In this document: positions 51,666 through 58,514 of the stretch, in pieces
How positions within the stretch are numbered: position 1 is the stretch's first letter
Layout of the letters: the number at the start of each line of letters is the position of its first letter
From: Nocardiopsis_C rhodophaea
GTDB lineage: Bacteria; Actinomycetota; Actinomycetes; Streptosporangiales; Streptosporangiaceae
NCBI RefSeq assembly: GCF_039530945.1
Contig: NZ_BAAAPC010000018.1
Location: forward strand, 79,161 to 143,160
DNA: 64,000 nt
Reading direction: 5' to 3'
The notes under the pieces: generated by a model
Seen by the model: the letters and a program-made list of their open reading frames with translations, nothing else
The model's database searches: none
What the model was told of the DNA's origin: nothing
Position numbers and translations under genes: made by a program

Positions 51666-52511
51666 ATGGGCAGGAACGACACACAGGAAGCGCCGGGCGT
51701 CACCGCGCCGCGGATCGAGCTCATGCGCGACGCCGATCGCCCCGACGCGTGGATGCTCGTGGTCGACGGCACCCCGCAGTCGCACGTCGACCTGGCCGAC
51801 CCCACCCACCTGGACTTCGAGTACGTACGGCGGCTGGGGCACGTGGCCGATCTCGCCGCACCGGCCGGTGAGCCGATCGACGCGCTGCATCTCGGGGCCG
51901 GCGCACTCACCCTGGCCCGCTACATCGCCGCCACCCGCCCCGGCTCCCGCCAGCGTGCCGTCGACACCAACGCCCGGCTGGTCGAGCTCGTCCGCGATTC
52001 GCTGCCCTGGGACCGGCGGGCCGGGATCCGTGTCGGGATCGGCGACGCCCGCGCGTGGCTGGGCCAGCGCCGCGACGGCATCGCCGACCTGCTTGTCTGC
52101 GACGTGTTCGCGGGGGCGCGCACCCCGGCCGCCATGACCTCGGTGGAGTTCTACGCCGAGGCCGCACGTGTACTGCGCCCGGGAGCGGTGGCCGCCGCCA
52201 ACATCGCGGACGGCCAGCGGCTGCGGCACGTCCGGGCGCAGGTCGCCACGGCGGCGCGCGTCTTCGCCGACGTCGCCCTGATCGCCGAACCTGGCGTGCT
52301 GCGCGGACGGCGCTTCGGCAACCTGGTACTGGTCGCGTCGGACCGCCCGCTCCCCGCCGACGAGCTGGCGCGGCGCGCCCACCGCGACCCGGACATGGCG
52401 CGCCTGCTCCGCGGGGAGGAGCTGGAGCGGTTCGCCGCCGGGGCGCCGCCGGTGGACGACGCCACCGCCGTGGACTCCCCCGAGCCACCCGCGGGCACGT
52501 TCGTGCGCTGA
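51666..52511 (+). CDS. Spermidine-synthase-like Rossmann protein
   Basis: 281-aa protein with polyamine-synthase/methyltransferase fold: THLDFEYVRRLGHVADLAAPAGEPIDALHLGAGALTLARYIAATRPGSRQRAVDTNARLVELVRDSLPW gives the nucleotide-binding loop (HLGAGALTL) and acidic strand. DLLVCDVFAGARTPAAMTSVEFYAEAARVLRPGAVAAANIADG follows. Real aminopropyl transfer is doubtful; actinobacterial members are annotated as fused-MFS/spermidine-synthase-like with no proven role. It starts 50 nt after the flavin reductase and could be co-transcribed. Confidence 0.82.
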   Translation: MGRNDTQEAPGVTAPRIELMRDADRPDAWMLVVDGTPQSHVDLADPTHLDFEYVRRLGHVADLAAPAGEPIDALHLGAGALTLARYIAATRPGSRQRAVDTNARLVELVRDSLPWDRRAGIRVGIGDARAWLGQRRDGIADLLVCDVFAGARTPAAMTSVEFYAEAARVLRPGAVAAANIADGQRLRHVRAQVATAARVFADVALIAEPGVLRGRRFGNLVLVASDRPLPADELARRAHRDPDMARLLRGEELERFAAGAPPVDDATAVDSPEPPAGTFVR

Positions 52512-52911
52512 GCCGCGGCACGGGCCCGCTCGCCGCGCCGACGGGGGGTGGGGTTGACGGCGGCCGGTACTGCCGACCGTATGTGGGGAAAGCTCGCCGT
52601 CGCCGGGGTACTCCTCGCTGACAGCATTTCGGGACGCGCCCTCATCGCCTGCTAGGGGACGCGGTGAGGATGTGGACGCAATATGCCCATCACGGCGTTC
52701 CCCTCGTCCCCCGGGACGTGATCGGTTCCGTGCCCATGCGCGTTTCGGCCATCGACACCGTGTCCATATTCGGCCACGGCGATTGGCGATCGCGAGAATC
52801 GGGCACGTCAGGTGACGGCGACGAATTCGCGCCACGGAAGTGCCGCCCACCCAGCGGGCGGCACACCTGGATGGTCAGTACGTGCGTGCACCTGCCATTG
52901 AGGAGGGACCC
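52512..52911. other. Intergenic region before the metallothionein-like genes
   Basis: About 400 bp. A TTGACG at 52555 may be a -35 element. A 24-codon frame from ATG 52581 (starting MWGKLAVAGVLLADS) has no ribosome site and is not called. No operator is recognised. The region presumably carries the promoter of the Cys-rich micro-genes. Confidence 0.4.
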
Positions 52912-53016
52912 GTGCCCGAGTCCTCACCTATTCCGCGGACCCTCACGGGCTGCGCTTGCGGCCCCGGCTGCGATCGCGGATGCCGGCAAGGCGGTCCGTG
53001 CAACCGCGGCGGATAA
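52912..53016 (+). CDS. Degenerate metallothionein-like micro-protein
   Basis: 34-aa frame VPESSPIPRTLTGCACGPGCDRGC... with five cysteines at positions 14, 16, 20, 24 and 30. It is preceded by TTGAGGAGGGACCC, almost the same leader as its downstream paralogue (TTGAGGAGAGAACCC). Compared position by position with that paralogue it has lost Cys22, Cys32 and the C-terminal Cys36. It may bind metal weakly or be decaying. Too short for ordinary gene callers. Confidence 0.6.
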   Translation: MPESSPIPRTLTGCACGPGCDRGCRQGGPCNRGG

Positions 53017-53050
53017 TGCCCGTGCACGCCTGTCCTTGAGGAGAGAACCC

Positions 53051-53164
53051 ATGCCCCAGCCCTCGCCCGCTCCGCCGACCCCTGGAGGCTGCAACTGCGG
53101 ACCCAGCTGCGGATGCGGATGCCAGAGCGGCGGTCCGTGCAACTGCGGCGGGAGCTGCAGCTAG
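53051..53164 (+). CDS. Metallothionein-like cysteine-rich micro-protein
   Basis: 37-aa peptide: a Pro-rich lead (MPQPSPAPPTP) followed by CNCGPSCGCGCQSGGPCNC and GGSCS, eight cysteines (14, 16, 20, 22, 24, 30, 32, 36) in CxC and CxCxC patterns with glycine/asparagine between. This composition is that of metallothioneins or copper/zinc-binding peptides. The ATG has TTGAGGAG seven nt upstream. It sits 34 bp after its degenerate paralogue; a perfect hairpin 77 bp downstream probably terminates both. Confidence 0.75.
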   Translation: MPQPSPAPPTPGGCNCGPSCGCGCQSGGPCNCGGSCS

Positions 53165-53240
53165 ACACATGCGGTTAGTCACCAATGGACGTTACGGAGA
53201 GCGACGGATCCCCCGCGCGGCCCCGACGTCCACCTGAAGA

Positions 53241-53276
53241 GCACGGGTCGTCCCAGGCCCCCGGGACGACCCGTGC
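53241..53276 (+). terminator. Hairpin after the metallothionein-like pair
   Basis: GCACGGGTCGTCCC-aggccccc-GGGACGACCCGTGC, a perfect 14-bp stem with an 8-nt loop. Confidence 0.75.
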
Positions 53277-53428
53277 ATTCCTGTGTACGCCCCGAATATT
53301 CGCCATGTACTTCGGCGCGCCCCCATTTCCTTCTCCCATCCTCGTTGCAACAATAAGTAATCATGTTTGTACGCTTAGTTACTTAGACGGGTTGAGGCGG
53401 AGCACAGTGAGCCGGAGGGAATGGCACG

Positions 53429-53797
53429 ATGTCGATTTCCGATATGTCAGCATCAGCGGAAGGACAGCTGGACGACCACGAACGGCTTCGCCTCTATATC
53501 GAAGGCGTCCGCGAACGGGCCGTCAAAGCGGTGCCCTGGGGCCCGGATACCGTCGGTATCCCCCGCCAGGCGAGCGAGAGCGCGCTACTGCGGATCAATG
53601 ACGTCGCGTTCTACGCCAACGCCCGCCAGGAGGTCACCCGGTTCGCCGAGCTGTGCCTGAGCCTGCTCCAGCTCCACCACCCGCGGGACGGCGGCGGCCT
53701 GTCCAGCGGGGCCGCCCCTCCCACGCAGCGCTGCAACTGCTGCATGCTGCGCTGGCCCTGCCCGACCCTGCGCGACATGGTCCGCCTGCTCGACTAG
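53429..53797 (+). CDS. Conserved-looking hypothetical protein with CxCC-WPCPT tail
   Basis: 122-aa soluble protein. Acidic helical N-terminus (MSISDMSASAEGQLDDHERLRLYIEGVRERAVKAVPWG), a helix AFYANARQEVTRFAELCLSLLQLHH and a C-terminal CNCCMLRWPCPTLRDMVRLL. The cysteine cluster CxCC...C before WPCPTLR could bind metal. I recall similar short actinobacterial proteins ending WPCPT-R but know no function. ATG has GAGGGAATGG upstream. TAAGTAA and TTACTTA inverted halves upstream (about 53355-53386) are a possible operator. Confidence 0.65.
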   Translation: MSISDMSASAEGQLDDHERLRLYIEGVRERAVKAVPWGPDTVGIPRQASESALLRINDVAFYANARQEVTRFAELCLSLLQLHHPRDGGGLSSGAAPPTQRCNCCMLRWPCPTLRDMVRLLD

Positions 53798-53861
53798 CCC
53801 GAACGAGCGGTCGCGGCGTCGCGCGCCCCGAGCCGCCACGCCGCCACCGGCCGCGTCGGTC

Positions 53862-53893
53862 TTGACCAAGCGGTTGGACGACAGCGGCATAAT
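53862..53893 (+). promoter_or_regulatory. Promoter and half-operator of the TetR gene
   Basis: TTGACC (53862-53867) and CATAAT (53888-53893) look like -35/-10 elements, though the 20-nt spacer is long. ACCAAGCG, one complete half of the regulon operator, starts within the -35 box, followed by GTTGG. The -10 lies seven nt before the GTG at 53901, suggesting leaderless transcription and autoregulation. Confidence 0.4.
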
Positions 53894-53900
53894 GAGGGAC

Positions 53901-54668
53901 GTGAACACCCCAGACCACAACGCCTCGATGAGCTCGGGGAACGACTCCGGCAACGACGCCGCCGGGCGCGCCCCGCGCAGGCGCGGCCGGGGCCGGCAGG
54001 GCGCGTCCGCCCTCGCCTCGGAACGGCGGGGCAACCTCGTGCGCCTCGCGGCCGATCTCTTCGCCGAGAAGGGCTTCCAGGCCACCACGGTCCGCGAGAT
54101 CGCCGACGAGGCGGGCATCCTCTCCGGCAGCCTGTACCACCACTTCGACTCCAAGGAGTCGATCGTCGACGAGGTCCTCTCGTCCTTCCTCGACGACCTC
54201 CTCCGCGACTACCGCGGCGCGGTCGCTGAGGGCGGTGATCCGCGCGAGCTGCTGGCCAAGCTGGTCCACGCCGCCTACCGGTCGCTCCAGCCGCACCGCG
54301 CGGCCATCACCGTGGTGCAGAACGACTGGAACTATCTGCGGCAGTTCCCCCGCTTCGGCTACCTCACCACCTGCGAGCAGGAGATCCAGAACATCTGGAT
54401 CGACGTGATCCGGAACGGCCAAGCCCAGGGTGTCTTCCGGACCGATATCGATCCCAAGCTCACCTACCGGATGATCCGCGACACCATCTGGGTGACGGTG
54501 CGCTGGTACCGGCCCGAGGGGGCGCTCAGCACGGCCGACCTCGCCGACCATTTCCTCGCGGTGTTCTTCGACGGCATCGTGCTGGGCGAACGGGGCACGG
54601 TCAGCCGCCCCGCGGCCGTCCCCAGCGCGCCCTCCCCGACCACGCCGACCCCCCTCGCCGGCACATGA
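53901..54668 (+). CDS. TetR-family regulator, KstR2-like
   Basis: 255-aa repressor. After a disordered Arg-rich lead, the TetR N-domain reads ERRGNLVRLAADLFAEKGFQATTVREIADEAGILSGSLYHHFDSKESIVDEVLSSFLDDLL, with HTH EIADEAGILSGSLYHHF. The ligand domain contains IWIDVIRNGQAQGVFRTDIDPKLTYRMIRDTIWVTVRWYRPEGALSTADLADHFLAVFFDGI. Both halves closely resemble mycobacterial KstR2 as I remember it, which senses a CoA thioester of sterol ring C/D degradation. It is the only TetR gene in the window and lies in the middle of the operator-bearing genes. Start taken at GTG 53901 (possible leaderless mRNA); ATG 53892 is an alternative. Confidence 0.85.
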   Translation: MNTPDHNASMSSGNDSGNDAAGRAPRRRGRGRQGASALASERRGNLVRLAADLFAEKGFQATTVREIADEAGILSGSLYHHFDSKESIVDEVLSSFLDDLLRDYRGAVAEGGDPRELLAKLVHAAYRSLQPHRAAITVVQNDWNYLRQFPRFGYLTTCEQEIQNIWIDVIRNGQAQGVFRTDIDPKLTYRMIRDTIWVTVRWYRPEGALSTADLADHFLAVFFDGIVLGERGTVSRPAAVPSAPSPTTPTPLAGT

Positions 54669-55387
54669 CCGCCCACCTCGGCCTGATCGCCGCCGTCCGC
54701 GACCGCCTGCGCGCGATGGGCGCCCCGGAGAAGGCCGGCCCCATGCGCGACTACATGAAGTCCGACCTGCCCTTCCACGGGGTGCAGGCCGGGCCGCGGC
54801 GGCGCGCGCTGGACGGGATTTTCGCCGCCTACCCCATCGGTGACTCCGTGACGTGGGACGACACCGCCCGAACGCTGTGGCGGGCGGCCACGCACCGCGA
54901 GGAGCGCTACGCCGCCGTGCAGCTGACCGGGCACCACCTCTACCGCGACTACCAGGGCCCCGGGGCCGTGGGGCTGTATGAGGACCTCATCGTGGCCGGT
55001 GCGTGGTGGGACTACGTGGACGAGATCGCCGTGCGGCGCATCGGGCCGATGCTGCGCGACGATCCGGCCCACATGCGCCCGATCATCCGCACGTGGGCGT
55101 CGTCCGGCGACCTGTGGCTGCGCCGCACGGCCATCATCTGCCAGAACACCGCCGGTGCGGCGACCGACGCGCGGCTGCTCTTCGACGTGATCGAGCCTAA
55201 CCTCGGCCACCAGGGGTTCTTCATCCGCAAGGCCATCGGTTGGGCGCTGCGCTCCTACGGGCGCGTCGATCCCGACGCGGTGGTCCGCTTCATCGGAGCC
55301 ACGGAGCAGTGGATGTCCCCGCTGTCCCGCCGGGAGGCGCTCAAGAACCTGACGGACGTCGAACCGGCGGCCCGCGCCCGGTCCTGA
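54665..55387 (+). CDS. AlkD-like DNA alkylation repair protein
   Basis: 240-aa HEAT-like-repeat glycosylase of the AlkC/AlkD superfamily: MGAPEKAGPMRDYMKSDLPFHGVQAGPRRRALDGIFAAYP, LWRAATHREERYAAVQLTGHH, YEDLIVAGAWWDYVDEIAVRRIGPML, TWASSGDLWLRRTAIICQ and DVIEPNLGHQGFFIRKAIGWALRSYGRVDPDAVVRFI. AlkD excises bulky or cationic alkylated bases; the catalytic Trp/Asp pair is suggested by AWWDYVDEIA. ATGA overlap with the TetR gene means translational coupling, an unusual partner for a catabolic regulator. Confidence 0.9.
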   Translation: MTAHLGLIAAVRDRLRAMGAPEKAGPMRDYMKSDLPFHGVQAGPRRRALDGIFAAYPIGDSVTWDDTARTLWRAATHREERYAAVQLTGHHLYRDYQGPGAVGLYEDLIVAGAWWDYVDEIAVRRIGPMLRDDPAHMRPIIRTWASSGDLWLRRTAIICQNTAGAATDARLLFDVIEPNLGHQGFFIRKAIGWALRSYGRVDPDAVVRFIGATEQWMSPLSRREALKNLTDVEPAARARS

Positions 55388-55514
55388 TCGCGGGGCCGCC
55401 GCCCCGCCGCTCCCAGGAAATTCCCAGCCGTCCCCCATCAGGCCGTGACCTGACCGCCGCGCGGGGTTACTCTGAGCGGGTTCGCCGAACCCGGCCCAAC
55501 GGGAGGGTGGTCAG

Positions 55515-56486
55515 ATGACCGAGCACACCGCGCGGGCCGATCAGGAGCAGCGCACCCGCAGGCGCACGTGGTACGGGGCGAAGAGGCACGTCAAGCGGTT
55601 CTTGGGCTGGCGGCTGCCCAACCTCGCCATGCGCGGGGCGGTGCGGGTGGCCGCGCCGTCGCTGCGCGGCACGGGCCGACTGCCCGCCCCCGCGCGCGTC
55701 CCCGAGGTCACGGGCCGGGTCTACAGCTCCGAGTTCACCATGCTCCGGCCGGCGCGGTGCGTGGTGGCCAAGGAGCTGTACTGGGGTGAGGGGCACCGGC
55801 CGCAGCCGGCCGACGACTTCGCGGTGCGGCTGTTCGCGGCGGTGGCACGGCGCTGCGACACCATGTTCGACATCGGCGCCTACACCGGGCTCTTCACCCT
55901 GGTCGGGACGGCCGTCAACCCCGCGATCCGGGCACACGCGTTCGAGATCGCGCCCGAGGTCTACCACGCGCTGGTCGACAACTGCGTGCGCAACCGGGTG
56001 CTCCACCGGGTCACCCTGCACCACACGGGTGTGGGCGATCCGACGCGCAGGGCCGCGATGCCCCCGCACTCCGCGGATTCCGCCCTGCCCTGCTTCTACT
56101 CCGAGGCGATGGCGTTCGACGACGGGGTCCCCGTGGAGATCGTCGCGCTGGACACCTTCACCGACGCCGTGCCCGAGGGCACCTCGACCGTGCTCAAGAT
56201 CGATGTCGAGGGCACCGAGGCCGCGGTCTTCGAGCACGGCGCGCGGTTCCTCAAGGCGCACCGCCCCGACATCCTCTGCGAGGTGCTGCCCGGCGCCGAC
56301 GGCGGTCGGCTGCGTTCGCTGCTGGAGCCCCTCGGCTACCGGTTCCACCTCGTCGGCGAGCAGGCGCTGGCACCGGCCAGCCCGATCATCGGGCACGACC
56401 GGTTCCGCGACTGGTTCTTCACCACCCGTACCCGCGCCGACCTGCAAGGGCTGGGAATACCGGTCGCGCGGGTCCCCGAGGCGTAG
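55515..56486 (+). CDS. FkbM-family SAM-dependent methyltransferase
   Basis: 323-aa methyltransferase. A basic N-terminal stretch (TRRRTWYGAKRHVKRFLGWRLPNLAMRGAVRVAAPS) is followed by DTMFDIGAYTGLFTLVGTAVNPAIRAHAFEIAPEVYHALVDNCVRNRV (SAM-binding GAYTG motif), TLHHTGVGD and TSTVLKIDVEGTEAAVFEHGARFLKAHRPDILCEVLPG, the FkbM KIDVEGxE signature. It O-methylates an unknown acceptor. ATG follows GGGAGGGTGGTCAG. It is convergent with thiolase 2, one nt apart. Confidence 0.9.
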   Translation: MTEHTARADQEQRTRRRTWYGAKRHVKRFLGWRLPNLAMRGAVRVAAPSLRGTGRLPAPARVPEVTGRVYSSEFTMLRPARCVVAKELYWGEGHRPQPADDFAVRLFAAVARRCDTMFDIGAYTGLFTLVGTAVNPAIRAHAFEIAPEVYHALVDNCVRNRVLHRVTLHHTGVGDPTRRAAMPPHSADSALPCFYSEAMAFDDGVPVEIVALDTFTDAVPEGTSTVLKIDVEGTEAAVFEHGARFLKAHRPDILCEVLPGADGGRLRSLLEPLGYRFHLVGEQALAPASPIIGHDRFRDWFFTTRTRADLQGLGIPVARVPEA

Positions 56487-56487
56487 T

Positions 56488-57639
56488 TCACCCGTCCGCC
56501 ACGAGCAGCGCCGCGCTGCCGTAGGCACCGCCGAATCCGGTGCACAGCGCCACGGAGGCGCCGGGCACCTGGTTCACTCCGTCTCCACGCAGCTGGCGCA
56601 CGGCCTGGGCCACGTTGTTCAGCCCGTGCACGTACCCCTCGGAGAGCAGCCCGCCGTGCGGGTTGACCGGGATACGTCCGGTGGCCGAGATCCCGCCGGA
56701 GCGCAGCACCGTGCTCAGGTCGGCCGGTGCGACCAGCCCGAAGTCGGCTAGCTGCCGGGGGACGAGGAAGGAGTAGGCGTCGTAGAGCAGCGCCACGTCT
56801 ACGTCGCTCGGACGCATTCCGGCGGCCTCGTAGAGGAGCGGGGCGAGGTGGCCGGAGAAGACGGCCGCGGGGTCGGGGCTGCGGTCGAGCCGGGAGAGGT
56901 CCGGACGCCCGCCGCGCACCACCGCTCGCACCCGCGGGGCGCCGGCGGCGGCGCGGTCGGCGGAGGTGAGCACGAGGGCGCACGCCCCGTCGGTCTCCTG
57001 GCAGCAGTCCGCCCGGCGCACGGGGTCGGCCACCATGGGGCTGGCGCGGTACTCCCCCGGTGCCAGGGGCGTGCGGCGGAGGGCGCGGGGGTTAGCGGCG
57101 GCGTGCTGCCGTGAGGCGGCGACGACGGCTTCCAGGTCGTCGGTGCCCAGTCCGGCGTTGTGCAGGTAGCAGCGGGCCACCAGCGCGAAGTGCTCGATCG
57201 GGCCGACGACGCCGTAGGGGGCGGTGAACTGGCGCTCGACCCCCGCGCCGAGCCGGAGGCCCTGCTGGTTCATCCGGTGCCCGGAGCGGCCGTTGAGAGC
57301 CCGGTAGACGAGTACCGTGGCCGCCTGGCCGGTGGCGATGAGCATGGCGGCGTCGCCGAGGATGGAGGCGCACTGCGTTCCGCCGCCGTGGATGTCGTTG
57401 TGCCATCCCAGCCGAGGCAGGGTGAGCTCGCGGGCCAGGTCGGTGACGGACGCGGAGTCACCGAGGTGATAGGCGAGGACGGCGTCGACGTCCGCGGGTT
57501 CCAGATCGGCGTCGGCCAGCGCGGCGAGCGCCGCCTCCGAGGCGAGGGCGAGTGCGGAGCGGCCGGAGGAGCGGGTCAGATCGGTCATCCCGACGCCGAC
57601 CACGGCGGCACGGTCGGTGATGGCCTGGTGGCGGCGCAT
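56488..57639 (-). CDS. Lipid-transfer-type thiolase 2
   Basis: 383-aa paralogue of thiolase 1. AAVVGVGMTDLTRSSGRSALALASEAALAALADADLEPADVDAVLAY, GGGTQCASILGDAAMLIATGQAATVLVYRALNGRSGHRMNQQG, DVALLYDAYSFLVPRQLADFGL and PVNPHGGLLSEGYVHGLNNVAQAVRQLRGDG match the family. Unlike thiolase 1 it has a cysteine in the nucleophile region (TQCAS), so real thiolysis is conceivable. No DUF35 gene accompanies it. ATG has GGAGGTACCG upstream. A palindrome resembling a KstR box lies ~240 bp upstream. Confidence 0.87.
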   Translation of the reverse strand: MRRHQAITDRAAVVGVGMTDLTRSSGRSALALASEAALAALADADLEPADVDAVLAYHLGDSASVTDLARELTLPRLGWHNDIHGGGTQCASILGDAAMLIATGQAATVLVYRALNGRSGHRMNQQGLRLGAGVERQFTAPYGVVGPIEHFALVARCYLHNAGLGTDDLEAVVAASRQHAAANPRALRRTPLAPGEYRASPMVADPVRRADCCQETDGACALVLTSADRAAAGAPRVRAVVRGGRPDLSRLDRSPDPAAVFSGHLAPLLYEAAGMRPSDVDVALLYDAYSFLVPRQLADFGLVAPADLSTVLRSGGISATGRIPVNPHGGLLSEGYVHGLNNVAQAVRQLRGDGVNQVPGASVALCTGFGGAYGSAALLVADG

Positions 57640-58044
57640 CGGTACCTCCGTCCGTGCTGCCGCACACGGTGCTGGCGGCGGTCCCGCGCGGCCGGGCCCG
57701 GGCGAGCCGACGCCACCTGCCGGAGAAGGGGCGCGATCCATCTCCGACAGGTGACGCGTTCTTCCATGCCTGCCGTCCGGTACACCCGGCGGACCAGAGC
57801 CCGCCGAACGCTTCTCACCGGGCTTCGGCTATGGCACGAAGCTAATACCGAATCATGTTCCAACGCAACACCCAAAAAGGAACTTGTTCCAGTTCCTTGC
57901 GATGGATCGTCGATCACCTGCATACCCTTGCAAACGGGGTACATGAAGATCTTTTACCCGGCGATCGGAACCGGATCCGATCCGAAAGAGAACATGATCT
58001 ACTTTGACCCGAGCGTGATGAACGAGCGCCGCGCGCCGCAGAGA
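57640..58044. other. Promoter-rich gap upstream of thiolase 2
   Basis: About 400 bp, locally AT-rich (57840-58020), with no credible gene. It contains AAGGAAC-ttgttcca-GTTCCTT and, within it, AGGAACTTGTTCCA (57878-57891), which fits the remembered KstR-type consensus except for the first base. AATCATGTTCCAAC lies nearby. It is probably the leftward thiolase-2 promoter region. Confidence 0.5.
57878..57891. promoter_or_regulatory. KstR-like palindrome AGGAACTTGTTCCA
   Basis: GGAAC-tt-GTTCC inverted repeat, embedded in a wider AAGGAAC...GTTCCTT symmetry. It differs from the CAAG/CTTG operators of the island, suggesting a second regulator for thiolase 2. Confidence 0.35.
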
Positions 58045-58350
58045 TCACTCGGGGTCGGGGACGCGGATCTGCACGGACGCGCGGTCGGCGATCAGCGGGC
58101 GCATCACGGCCAGGACCGCCTGGTGATCGGGGTGTTCGCGGTACACCGCGAGCGCCTTCTCGTCGGGCAGGTCGGCGACCACCCCGAAGTCGTAGGTCCC
58201 CTCGCTGATTCCGAGGTCCCGCCCGAAGGTGTAGGCGCGAAGCTCGGGGATACGCGAGGGCAGCCGGGAGAGACCGTCGACCACCTCCTGCACCTGCGCG
58301 GAGGTGACATCGTCGGTCCAGCGGAACAGTGCAATATGCCGTAGTGCCAT
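58045..58350 (-). CDS. Dabb-family (stress-responsive A/B barrel) protein
   Basis: 101-aa ferredoxin-like dimeric alpha-beta barrel: MALRHIALFRWTDDVTSAQVQEVVDGLSRLPSRIPELRAYTFGRDLGISEGTYDFGVVADLPDEKALAVYREHPDHQAVL with the family pattern RHIxLF, YxxGxDLG and YREHPxH. Members include cyclases and polyketide-type aldolases, but most are uncharacterised; a role with the reactive intermediates of this pathway is possible. Start ATG 58350 by family N-terminus. Divergent from LLM monooxygenase B. Confidence 0.88.
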   Translation of the reverse strand: MALRHIALFRWTDDVTSAQVQEVVDGLSRLPSRIPELRAYTFGRDLGISEGTYDFGVVADLPDEKALAVYREHPDHQAVLAVMRPLIADRASVQIRVPDPE

Positions 58351-58445
58351 GACCGCGAACCTACCGCCTGCCATGCCCGCCGCGGCGGGCGGACACCCCC
58401 GGAGCGGCGCGACCCTGGCCGCCTGCCGAGCCCCCTGCTAGGCTA

Positions 58446-58463
58446 ACCAAGCGAGCGCTTGGT
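58446..58463. promoter_or_regulatory. TetR-type operator ACCAAGCGAGCGCTTGGT
   Basis: Perfect 8-bp-arm palindrome 51 bp upstream of LLM monooxygenase B and about 95 bp from the divergent Dabb gene. It is identical to the 44973 site apart from the two central bases. Confidence 0.75.
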
Positions 58464-58514
58464 ACGGACTCGGTGCGAGCGGCGCCGCCGCCGTCCTCGG
58501 GAGGAGTGGCCCCG

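Noticed and set aside
52581..52655. 24-codon hydrophobic frame starting MWGKLAVAGVLLADS
   Set aside because: No ribosome-binding site and no terminator or conserved context; chance occurrence is likely.
52664..53164. 166-codon frame containing the metallothionein-like peptide as its C-terminus
   Set aside because: The N-terminal part lacks a ribosome site and has random composition, while the internal ATG at 53051 has its own Shine-Dalgarno duplicated from the upstream copy; the short gene is preferred.
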